Below are positions 42,602 through 49,852 of a DNA stretch of 64,000 nt, piece by piece. The translations under genes were made by a program, and so were the position numbers. Source of the DNA: Chloroflexota bacterium (GTDB taxonomy: Bacteria > Chloroflexota > Limnocylindria > Limnocylindrales > CSP1-4). The notes below the pieces were generated by a model that saw only the letters and a program-made list of their open reading frames with translations, did not search any database and was not told the DNA's origin. Where the stretch lies: positions 1-64,000 of the forward strand of contig JAJYNP010000260.1 in assembly GCA_021786265.1 (NCBI GenBank), given 5' to 3'. The stretch's first letter is position 1. Each line of letters opens with the position of its first letter.

Positions 42602-43117
42602 ATGAACTCCATCCTCGTCAACCTCTTCCGCCATCACCGCTGGGCGAACGAGCGGATGTTCGAGGTCTGCCTGCCTCTCACTGATGCGCAGCTGGCCACC
42701 GAGATCACCGGCACCTACGGCCGGGTCGACCAGACTCTCCTCCACCTCGCCGCCGGCGAGGGCGGCTACCTGCACTGGCTCACCGGCTGGACGCCGCCGG
42801 AGGGCTACGGCCTCGGCGAGGGGGTCTCCTTCCCGGGCGTCCTGCTCCTGCTCGAGCGGGTGCGGATGACCGGCGACGCACTGATCGAGGTCGCGCGCGA
42901 GCTGCCGGCCGACCGCGTTCTCACCGACGAGGAGGGCCGCGCCATCCCCGCCTGGGTGGTCCTGCTCCAGGCCCCGCACCACGCCACGGAGCATCGGCAG
43001 CAGATCGCCACCATGCTCACCCACCTGGGCATCGAGCCGCCCGAGCCGGACCTGTGGGCCTTCAACGAGGCCCGCGAGCGCGGCGAGGTAGAGGCGGAGC
43101 CGAGTCCAGGTCACTGA
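42602..43117 (+). CDS. DinB-family protein
   Basis: This 171-residue four-helix-bundle protein has the DinB metal-site pattern: FRHHRWANERMFEVCLPLTD, LLHLAAGEGGYLHWLTG and APHHATEHRQQIATMLTHLG with the His residues that bind the metal. Such DinB/YfiT proteins are thiol-dependent transferases or hydrolases. The ATG at 42602 follows a gap with little coding signal; a second DinB-like gene follows on the same strand. Confidence 0.92.
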   Translation: MNSILVNLFRHHRWANERMFEVCLPLTDAQLATEITGTYGRVDQTLLHLAAGEGGYLHWLTGWTPPEGYGLGEGVSFPGVLLLLERVRMTGDALIEVARELPADRVLTDEEGRAIPAWVVLLQAPHHATEHRQQIATMLTHLGIEPPEPDLWAFNEARERGEVEAEPSPGH

Positions 43118-43197
43118 GCGTCGTTGGCGCGCCACATCAAGGCATGACAGGTGGAGGTCAACGAAGTCTCCTGGTCTGTGCGAAAGGATGACGTCAC

Positions 43198-43689
43198 GTG
43201 CCCGGCAGATCACTCACGATTGAGCAGGTTCTGACCCTGCTTGCAGAAACGCCGCCGCGCATCGCCGCGCTGACCGCCGGTCTGGCACCAGCTCAATTGC
43301 ATACCACCCCCAACCACGATGGGTGGTCCGCAAACGATGTGCTTGCCCATCTCCGTGCGTGCGCTGACGTCTGGGGCAACTGCATCGTGGCGATGATCGC
43401 CGAGGACACGCCGACGCTGCGGGCTGTCAATCCCCGCACCTGGATCAAGAAGACGGACTATCCCGAACTGGAATTCCGGCCCTCGTTGCGCTCCTTTACC
43501 ACGCAGCGTGCCGATTTGCTGGCAGTCCTGGAACCGTTGCCGCACGAAGGCTGGTCACGTGCAGCGACAGTGACGGGGGCGGGGAAGGTACTCGAGCGGA
43601 CCGTGCTGTTCTATGCACAGTGGCTGGCTCGCCATGAACGGCAGCACGTCAAGCAGGTCGAACGCATCGTCAACACGATGCACATGTAG
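43198..43689 (+). CDS. DinB-like (maleylpyruvate isomerase/damage-inducible) protein
   Basis: This 163-residue protein has WSANDVLAHLRACADVWGN and the closing YAQWLARHERQHVKQVERIV, the metal-ligand helices of the DinB fold. The start is GTG. Base composition is visibly less GC-rich than that of neighbours (codons such as caa, gat, aat, ttg are frequent), which suggests recent acquisition. It differs in sequence from the adjacent DinB gene, so this is not a recent duplication. Confidence 0.87.
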   Translation: MPGRSLTIEQVLTLLAETPPRIAALTAGLAPAQLHTTPNHDGWSANDVLAHLRACADVWGNCIVAMIAEDTPTLRAVNPRTWIKKTDYPELEFRPSLRSFTTQRADLLAVLEPLPHEGWSRAATVTGAGKVLERTVLFYAQWLARHERQHVKQVERIVNTMHM

Positions 43690-43692
43690 CAC

Positions 43693-44151
43693 TCAGCCCC
43701 CGTGCCCAGCGGCAGCGCTCCGTGCCTCGCGCGGGCCACCCGCCGCCTCCCGAGCCGTACGAAGCGCCGCCTCGACCCCGCCGCTCCATGCCTGGCCGTG
43801 TCCCGGCAGCACCCAGCGCGCCTCGATCTCCTCCAGCCGGGCCAGCGACTGCAGCGCCCGCTCGCGGTCGATGGTGAACGGCGCAAGGCGCGGTCCACCG
43901 GCGCCCGTCAGGACGTCGTGCGTCGTCAGCGCGTCTCCCACGAACAGCGCGTTGACGGCCGGCACGTGGATCGCCACGCTGCCCTGGGTGTGGCCCGGCA
44001 CGTGGATGACCCGGGGCGCCCCGGGCACGTCAGTGTGGGCCCATTCGCGCCGAAGGTCCGAAGCTCGGTGACCCGCACGGCCCATTGGAACGCGCCGTGC
44101 GGCGGCCTCCACGACGTTGACTCTGTAAGCCGCAAGGTTTACAACTGTCAA
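43693..44151 (-). pseudogene. Truncated metallo-beta-lactamase-fold hydrolase
   Basis: The frame encodes the C-terminal half of an MBL-fold enzyme: RVIHVPGHTQGSVAIHVPAV, NALFVGDALTTHDVLTG and RWVLPGHGQAWSGGVEA. The N-terminal metal motif HxHxDH is missing. The 5' end runs into the promoter of the divergent MNT gene. It resembles the intact MBL gene at 53430 in its C-terminal motifs. It is probably non-functional. Confidence 0.7.
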
Positions 44152-44166
44152 CGTGACTGTTGACAG
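44145..44166. promoter_or_regulatory. Perfect inverted repeat across the MNT antitoxin start
   Basis: CTGTCAAC (44145-44152) and GTTGACAG (44159-44166) are exact inverse complements around gtgact, which includes the GTG start codon. A second weaker dyad TGTAA/TTTACA lies at 44124-44143. The HTH-bearing gene product is the likely ligand. Confidence 0.75.
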
Positions 44167-44734
44167 CCCGTTCTTCGGCGGCTCGGCGGTGCGCCGGGCG
44201 ATTCTCCAGGAGTTCTTCTCGCGACCGGGAGTCGTGCGCCACGTGAGACAGCTGGCGCGCGAGGTGGGCTACTCGCCGACCATCGTGGGCAAGGAACTCC
44301 AGCGGCTGGAACGGGCGGACGTGCTGAGGTCCGAGCGGATCGGCGGAACGCGCCGCTATGAGGTGGATGAAGCATCGCCCATCGCCCCCGAGATCCGCTC
44401 GCTCGTGCAGAAGACGATCGGGATCGAAGCGAGGCTCCGGGCGGCGCTCCAGGGCGTGGCCGGTATCGAGGAGGCGTTCCTGTACGGTTCGTATGCCCGG
44501 CACGAGGAGCGCGCCACGAGCGATCTCGACGTGTTCGTGATCGGCCACGTCGACCAGGAGCTGTTGTCCGAACGGCTGGCGGACGCCGAGCGGGACCTCG
44601 GTCGTGACGTGAACGTCGTCAGCTACGAGCGCGAGGAACTCGACCGGCTTCGATCCGAAGGCGACCGATTCGTCGAGGACGTCCTGGCGGGTCCCCGGGT
44701 CTCCCTGGTGCCGCCGCCCGGGCGGAGCCGATGA
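44153..44734 (+). CDS. HTH-nucleotidyltransferase (MNT) antitoxin
   Basis: This 193-residue protein has an N-terminal winged helix (AILQEFFSRPGVVRHVRQLA, YSPTIVGKELQRLERADVL) and a C-terminal minimal nucleotidyltransferase domain with the metal motif FLYGSYARHEERATSDLDVF. MNT proteins neutralise HEPN RNases, in some cases by adding AMP to them. The gene overlaps the following HEPN gene by 4 bases. The winged helix probably binds the dyad at its own start. Confidence 0.88.
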   Translation: MTVDSPFFGGSAVRRAILQEFFSRPGVVRHVRQLAREVGYSPTIVGKELQRLERADVLRSERIGGTRRYEVDEASPIAPEIRSLVQKTIGIEARLRAALQGVAGIEEAFLYGSYARHEERATSDLDVFVIGHVDQELLSERLADAERDLGRDVNVVSYEREELDRLRSEGDRFVEDVLAGPRVSLVPPPGRSR

Positions 44735-45167
44735 CCGACCGCACCCTGGACGAGCTCGTGAAGGCGGGGCTCCTGGAGGCCAAGCCGCGGATCCTCGTCG
44801 AGTCGGTGGCTGGCTCGCACGGTCGGAACGGGACCTTGACCTTGCGGCTCAGGTCCTGGGCGGCATCGACCGCGATCGCGCGATGGCCGTGGCGTACGAG
44901 GCCGGCTACCGAGCGTGCGCCGGCCTCCTCGATCTCGCCGGCTACCGGGCGACGAGCCAGCCTGGGCACCACCGCGCCGCGATCGATGGGGCCCTCGCGG
45001 TCCTCGGCGAAGACCAGCGGGCGCGGCTCCGCCGACTGGACCGGGCTCGCCGTTTCAGGAACGACGCTCTGTACGGCGACGGCGCGAAGGCTGGACAGGC
45101 AGAGTTCGATCAGCTCCTCGAGGACGTGCGGTGGCTGCTCGATCGTCTCAGGGAAGCCCTGAGCTGA
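44731..45167 (+). pseudogene. HEPN-domain toxin gene with a frameshift
   Basis: The gene opens MTDRTLDELVKAGLLEAKPR in one frame and continues in another as WLARSERDLDLAAQVLGGID, then AYEAGYRACAGLLDLAGYRA and RARRFRNDALYGDG, a typical HEPN helical bundle with the RxxxxN/H-type motif. The two parts meet near 44790-44805. A one-base indel, or a sequencing error, separates them. As it stands the toxin cannot be made full length, while its MNT antitoxin is intact. Confidence 0.75.
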
Positions 45168-45294
45168 CCGCCACACTACCCCCGCGTCCTCGCCGAGCAC
45201 AGGAGCCGACCCGCAGCCATGAACGCCGACGCCTTGCGTGCTGCTCCCGGGCCACGGAGGCCCGCGGCGGGGTCGACACTCCTGCCGCCGGGCA

Positions 45295-45702
45295 TCACGC
45301 GGACGGATCGATGATCGACAGGCCCGTGAATGCGCTGCGGTAGATCCCTCGGTCGCGCGTCAGGAGCCTGTCCGCCTGGGCCTCGGCATGGGCTGCTACT
45401 GCGAAGTCCGCGATCAGCCGCTCCCGCGCCCCACCGTGCTGCCGATGCCGTCTCCAGGCGGCGCCCGCTGCCGCTGCTGCGGCCGCGCTGGTCGGGCTGA
45501 ACTCGACGCCGAGACGGGCCAGCGCATCGGCCGCGCCCGCGGGCTCAGGGAACGCAGCCGTCATCTCCGCCCACACGACGTCACAGGCGACCAGGCCGCC
45601 TTCTCGCAGGCATCGACGCAGCGCGTCCCTCGACGCCGGGCCGTGAGCGACGTCGGCACCGAACACGTCGAGTAGCACACTGGTGTCGACGGCGGTGATC
45701 AT
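45295..45702 (-). CDS. PIN-domain toxin (VapC family)
   Basis: This 135-residue PIN protein has ITAVDTSVLLDVFGADVAHG, VVWAEMTAAFPEPAGAADAL and LIADFAVAAHAEAQADRLLT with RDRGIYRSAF; the acidic residues match the VapC active site. The stop of the AbrB-type antitoxin overlaps its ATG by 4 bases. It should be an RNase toxin inhibited by that partner. Confidence 0.92.
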   Translation of the reverse strand: MITAVDTSVLLDVFGADVAHGPASRDALRRCLREGGLVACDVVWAEMTAAFPEPAGAADALARLGVEFSPTSAAAAAAAGAAWRRHRQHGGARERLIADFAVAAHAEAQADRLLTRDRGIYRSAFTGLSIIDPSA

Positions 45703-45926
45703 GCCGGTCGCGGACCCCGAAGCTGGTCGAGGATCTCGTCGGTCGACGCGCCAAGGGCAAGTACCCCGTAGACCGCGTCGACTGGATCGACCGTGCTCGC
45801 CTTCCGCGCGACGAGGCGCCCCTCCTCCTCCTCGAAGTCGAGCACCTCCCCGGCCCGAATCCCCAGCCTGTCGCGCAGCCGCTTCGGGATCGTGACCTGG
45901 CCCTTCTCGGACACCACGCTCTTCAT
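45699..45926 (-). CDS. AbrB/MazE-type antitoxin
   Basis: This 75-residue protein has a SpoVT/AbrB swapped-hairpin DNA-binding domain (SVVSEKGQVTIPKRLRDRLG, GEVLDFEEEEGRLVARKAS) and an acidic tail (VYGVLALGASTDEILDQLRG) that should cover the PIN toxin. A 6+6 inverted repeat overlaps its start codon and fits autoregulation. Confidence 0.93.
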   Translation of the reverse strand: MKSVVSEKGQVTIPKRLRDRLGIRAGEVLDFEEEEGRLVARKASTVDPVDAVYGVLALGASTDEILDQLRGPRPA

Positions 45927-45940
45927 ACCGCCATGGTATG
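45924..45940. promoter_or_regulatory. Inverted repeat at the AbrB-antitoxin start
   Basis: CATACC (45924-45929) and GGTATG (45935-45940) are exact inverse complements separated by gccat. The left arm contains the antitoxin start codon. AT-rich sequence follows, as expected for a promoter. Confidence 0.65.
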
Positions 45941-46136
45941 AATTCCTACTTAGAAGATCAAGAACCTACCCATGCCCCGCTGGCCCGCGGCGCGGCGGAT
46001 GAGGATCGACGCAAGAACGTCGGTCGCTGGGGCTGAGACAATCCCGCGCGCGGGCGCTGGCAGCCTGCCGTCGACCTGCGACCAGGGGAGACACGATGGG
46101 TCGGGTGGTGAACTCGACGACGTGTGAGGTCGGCGC

Positions 46137-47261
46137 GTGACCGCGCCCCCCGGCGAGGGCGCCCTCCTCGACCGGCGGACACTGAACCGGACCCTGCTGG
46201 CCAGGCAGCATCTCCTGCAGCGCTCCGCGACGCCGGCGCCGGACATGATCGAGCACCTCGTGGGTCTGCAGGCGCAGGTGCCGCGCGACCCGTACATCTC
46301 GCTGTGGTCGCGCCTGCGCGACTTCGAGCCCGACGCGCTCGAGCGCCTGCTGCTCGATCGACAGGCGGTGCGCATGACACTCATGCGCACGACGCTCCAC
46401 CTGGTGACGGCGCGCGACGCGGTGTCGCTCCGCGGTGTGCTCCAGGGCGTCTGCGAGCGAGGGTACGAATCGTCCCCGTTCCGGCGACGGCTGGACGGAG
46501 TCGATCTCGATGAGCTGTGCGCCGTCGGTGCCTCGCTCGTGGACGAACGACCGCGCAGCATCGCCGAGCTGGGCCTGGCGCTGGCCGATCGGTGGCCCGA
46601 CCGCGATCGCGAGGCGATGGCGTACGCCGTGCGGTACCGGGTGCCGCTGGTCCAGGTCACGCCACGAGGTCTGCTCCAGCGCTCGTCCGCTCCGCGCGTG
46701 ACCACGCTCGCCGGCTGGCTCGGGGCGTCGACCGGCGACACTCCCGCCGTCGACCCTTCCCCCGACGAGGCCGTCCTGCGCTACCTGCGGGCGTTCGGGC
46801 CGGCCGGCGGCGCCGACATCCGCGCCTGGTCCTGGCTCACGGGTGTCCGCGGGATCATCGAGCGCCTTCGCCCATGTCTGCGCTCGTACCGTGACGAGGC
46901 CGGCCGCGAGCTCCTGGACGTCGAGGACGGCGTGTTCGCCGACCGGGACGAGCCGGCGCCAGCCCGCTTCCTCGGCGAGTACGACAACGTCTTCCTCTCC
47001 CATGCCGACCGCTCGCGCATCACGGGAGACCTCGCGTGGGGCGCTTCCTTCACGCGGAAGGGCGCGTTCTTCGTCGACGGCTTCCTCGCGGGCGCGTGGC
47101 GTCTCGGGCAGGCCGGAGGCGGCGCGCCAGTCGTGGAGCTGGAGGCCCGGCGGCCGCTGACCGTCGCGGCACGCGACGAGGTCCACGCGGAGGCCGTGGG
47201 GCTGCTCCGGCTTCTCGCCCCCGGCGCGGCGGATGGCGGCATCGCCTGGCAGGAGCCCTGA
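46137..47261 (+). CDS. Winged-helix DNA-binding protein (AlkX/YcaQ-like, HTH_42)
   Basis: This 374-residue protein has the tandem winged-helix pattern of the HTH_42 family: TLLARQHLLQRSATPAPDMI, then IEHLVGLQAQVPRDPYISLW, TLMRTTLHLVTARDAVSLRG and FLGEYDNVFLSHADRSRI. Members include DNA glycosylases that unhook crosslinks, with a catalytic QxQ or QxD motif; here GLQAQVP supplies QxQ. GAGG precedes the GTG start. Glycosylase activity is a family inference only. Confidence 0.87.
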   Translation: MTAPPGEGALLDRRTLNRTLLARQHLLQRSATPAPDMIEHLVGLQAQVPRDPYISLWSRLRDFEPDALERLLLDRQAVRMTLMRTTLHLVTARDAVSLRGVLQGVCERGYESSPFRRRLDGVDLDELCAVGASLVDERPRSIAELGLALADRWPDRDREAMAYAVRYRVPLVQVTPRGLLQRSSAPRVTTLAGWLGASTGDTPAVDPSPDEAVLRYLRAFGPAGGADIRAWSWLTGVRGIIERLRPCLRSYRDEAGRELLDVEDGVFADRDEPAPARFLGEYDNVFLSHADRSRITGDLAWGASFTRKGAFFVDGFLAGAWRLGQAGGGAPVVELEARRPLTVAARDEVHAEAVGLLRLLAPGAADGGIAWQEP

Positions 47262-47267
47262 CCCCTC

Positions 47268-47987
47268 CTATCCGCGGACACCGCCCCCGTGCGCCGCCGC
47301 GACGTCGCCGATGATGGCGGCCAGCTCCCGCGGCCGCGACCACATCGGCCAGTGGCTCGTGGGCAGGTCCACCCAGGTGACGTTGCGCAGCTCCCGGAGG
47401 CCGGCCAGCCACGGCCAGTCGTGGTCCCTAGCGTACGCCTGGTATTGCTCCGCCGTGTAGCCGGTGCAGATGATCGTGCTGGGGATGTCGAGGCGGGCGT
47501 CGTTGGTCAGCTCGGCGCCCTCGCGCAGGAGCGCGCCCGGCACCGGGACCGCGCGCCGGCGGAACGTCTCGAGCTGATCCTCGCTCAGCCCGTCGAGGTT
47601 CTCCTCGGCCGCGAGCTGGTCCCAGTCCAGTGGCCGCTCGACGCCGGCGAAGCCGGGATCCAGGGCACCCTTCCCGGGCGCCGTGTCGACATACACCATG
47701 GCGGCGATCCCGTCCGGTATCCGGTCGCTCGCCGCATACCCCGAGAAGCCGCTCGCGCTGTGGACCGCCAGGACGGCCGGCCGGCCCGCCGCCTCGACCG
47801 CCGCGCAGATCGCGTCGACGTGGTCAGCCAAGGTGATCGTGGAGCGGTCGGCGTCGGCCGCTTCGAGCCCGGGCAGCGTGATCGCGGTGACCTCGTGACC
47901 CTGGCCGCGCAGGATGCCCACCACTTCGTCCCACGCCCAGGCCCCAAGCCAGAACCCGGGAACCAGGATGATCGGTGCATTCGCCAT
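47268..47987 (-). CDS. Alpha/beta hydrolase
   Basis: This 239-residue hydrolase has IILVPGFWLGAWAWDEVVGI, ITLPGLEAADADRSTITLAD, the nucleophile elbow VLAVHSASGFSGYAA and a closing LPTSHWPMWSRPRELAAI with the catalytic His. It resembles the small esterase family that includes plant hydroxynitrile-lyase-like enzymes (HSxSG elbow, SHWP). The ATG at 47987 is chosen; the frame continues upstream through an operator-like dyad at 48037, which argues against a longer start. Confidence 0.9.
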   Translation of the reverse strand: MANAPIILVPGFWLGAWAWDEVVGILRGQGHEVTAITLPGLEAADADRSTITLADHVDAICAAVEAAGRPAVLAVHSASGFSGYAASDRIPDGIAAMVYVDTAPGKGALDPGFAGVERPLDWDQLAAEENLDGLSEDQLETFRRRAVPVPGALLREGAELTNDARLDIPSTIICTGYTAEQYQAYARDHDWPWLAGLRELRNVTWVDLPTSHWPMWSRPRELAAIIGDVAAAHGGGVRG

Positions 47988-48036
47988 CACTCGCCCCCGT
48001 GTGCGATGCCATGGGCGACGTTCCGCGCCCGCCCGA

Positions 48037-48052
48037 TGATGCGCGACGATCA
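48037..48052. promoter_or_regulatory. Third copy of the TGATG-N6-CATCA-type dyad
   Basis: tgatgcgcgacgatca differs by one base from the two copies before the V-ATPase operon. Here the inverted repeat extends to ATGAT/ATCAT. It lies 50-65 bases upstream of the hydrolase start on the minus strand, a normal operator position. Confidence 0.55.
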
Positions 48053-48107
48053 TGCCGTGCGGTGACAGGAATCGCCCGTCTTCGCCTCGCGGGCGTCCAT
48101 TCGCGTC

Positions 48108-48425
48108 CTACCCGCCTTGCCGCCCCTCGCGCCGGAGCTGGGCACGCAGGCGGTCGAGCGCCCGCTGGGCGTAGGCCTCGCGGCGGTTCGCCACCCGCAC
48201 GACTAGGACGAGCAGCCGGTCATCGTTCACCGGGTACAGCACGCGGTTGTCCCCGACGCGGATCCGGTACACGCCCTCCGGGATTCCCTCGAGACACCTG
48301 GCCCCCATCGGCCGCGGGTCGGAGGCCAGCGCCTCGATCGCCGCGACCACCGACCGCCGAGCGGCCCCCGGCAGCGCCTCGAGCTGGCGGACGGCCAATG
48401 GCAGGAACGCGACGGCGTACGCCAC
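48108..48425 (-). CDS. relE: RelE/ParE-type toxin
   Basis: This 105-residue protein has the RelE fold: YAVAFLPLAVRQLEALPGAA, GARCLEGIPEGVYRIRVGDN, RVLYPVNDDRLLVLVVRVAN and a basic C-terminal helix. RelE toxins cut mRNA in the ribosomal A site. The GTG start is 3 bases after the stop of its antitoxin. A truncated paralogue lies at 40922. Confidence 0.92.
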   Translation of the reverse strand: MAYAVAFLPLAVRQLEALPGAARRSVVAAIEALASDPRPMGARCLEGIPEGVYRIRVGDNRVLYPVNDDRLLVLVVRVANRREAYAQRALDRLRAQLRREGRQGG

Positions 48426-48428
48426 GGT

Positions 48429-48707
48429 TTAGAGTCCGAGGCGCGCGCGGACTTCCTGCAGGGGGATGGGCCGTGCGTTCGCCGGATCTGCCAGGGCCTC
48501 TCGCACCGCCGCGAGATCGAGCTCGTCCTCCAGCGCGTCGAGCAGCGTGGCATCCGACGCGGGCACGAGCGCGGCGACCTCCTTGCCATGACGCACGAGC
48601 ACGATCCGCTCGTGGCCATACGCCACGCGGTTCACGAGCTCGCTCAGCTCCTCGCGCGCCTCCGATACCCTGATGCTCGATCGGACCGGAACGTCATGTT
48701 CGTTCAT
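48429..48707 (-). CDS. Phd/YefM-type antitoxin of the RelE module
   Basis: This 92-residue protein has VRSSIRVSEAREELSELVNR and HERIVLVRHGKEVAALVPAS, the Phd fold, with an acidic helical tail (ATLLDALEDELDLAAVREAL) for toxin binding. The chosen ATG at 48707 is followed at once by the conserved domain; a longer upstream frame is unlikely because it runs through AT-rich promoter sequence with two GTAC elements near 48712-48725. Confidence 0.9.
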   Translation of the reverse strand: MNEHDVPVRSSIRVSEAREELSELVNRVAYGHERIVLVRHGKEVAALVPASDATLLDALEDELDLAAVREALADPANARPIPLQEVRARLGL

Positions 48708-48937
48708 TCTGTACAAAAGGTACGATCGGGCCGGTTCCCCGTCAACGGGTCTCGAGATGCAACGCCGGGCGCGTGTGACTATCGTCACATGCAACGGGCG
48801 CTTCGGCACTGTCGGGCGCCGCCCGGCACGGCTGTACTGTCCCGAATCCGCGGAGACCCGGCCAGGGCGGCGCGCCAACGCTCCCGCCTGCGAGGGGGCC
48901 CGGTCCGCCGGATTGCAGCCTCGACGGGAGGCCTGCC

Positions 48938-49852
48938 ATGACCCCGATCATCGAGACCGAGCGGCTGACCAGGTACTACGGCCGTCACCGCGGGATCGTG
49001 GACCTCGATCTCGCGGTGCAGGAGGGTGAGGTCTTCGGCTTCCTGGGCCCGAACGGCGCGGGGAAGACCACGACGATTCGCCTGCTCCTCGACCTCATCC
49101 GCCCCACCGGTGGGCGCGCCCGGGTCTTCGGCATCGAGACGTCGGCCGACCCGGCGTCCATCCACCGGCGGCTGGGGTACCTCCCGGGCGAGTTCGCCCT
49201 GTACGACCGGCTCACCGGCGGCCAGACGCTGGAGTACTTCGGGAACCTGCGCGGCGGCGTGGACGCGCGGTACCGCGCCGACCTGGTCGCGCGCTTCGAC
49301 CTGGACCCCACGCGCCGCTTCCGAGAGTACTCCAAGGGCAACAAGCAGAAGGTGGGCCTGATCGTCGCCCTCCAGCATCGCCCCGAGCTGCTCGTCCTCG
49401 ACGAGCCCACGGCCGGCCTGGACCCGCTCGTCCAGCAGACGTTCTTCCAGCTCCTCCGCGAGACCGTGGCGGACGGCCGGACCGCGTTCCTCTCGTCGCA
49501 CATCCTGTCCGAGGTCGAGAAGACGTGCGACCGGGTGGCGATCATCCGCGAGGGACGGCTCGTGGCGGTGGACCGCGTGGATGCGCTGCGGGACCTGGCC
49601 CACCACCAGGTGGAGCTGCGGTTCGCGGACGGCGCCCCCGCCGGGGCCTTTGCCGGCCTGCCCGGCGTGAGCGACGTCGTGGCCGAGGATCACACGCTCC
49701 GGCTGCGGGTCGCCGGGCCGATCACGCCCATCGTCCGCGCCGCCGCGCAGTACGACCTGGTCGACTTCGTCTCCCGCGAGCCGAGCCTCGAGGAGACGTT
49801 CCTCGCGCAGTACGGCCGCGAGGCCGTCGAGGTGACCAACCATGGCCGTTGA
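48938..49852 (+). CDS. ABC transporter ATP-binding protein (DrrA/CcmA type)
   Basis: This 304-residue ATPase has Walker A LGPNGAGKTTTIRLLL, Walker B LLVLDEPTAGLDPLVQQT and the signature region YSKGNKQKVGLI, a variant of LSGGQ common in this exporter group. The C-terminal third is the extension typical of ABC-2 exporters. It overlaps the permease gene by 11 bases. The pair probably exports a hydrophobic compound or drug. Confidence 0.95.
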   Translation: MTPIIETERLTRYYGRHRGIVDLDLAVQEGEVFGFLGPNGAGKTTTIRLLLDLIRPTGGRARVFGIETSADPASIHRRLGYLPGEFALYDRLTGGQTLEYFGNLRGGVDARYRADLVARFDLDPTRRFREYSKGNKQKVGLIVALQHRPELLVLDEPTAGLDPLVQQTFFQLLRETVADGRTAFLSSHILSEVEKTCDRVAIIREGRLVAVDRVDALRDLAHHQVELRFADGAPAGAFAGLPGVSDVVAEDHTLRLRVAGPITPIVRAAAQYDLVDFVSREPSLEETFLAQYGREAVEVTNHGR

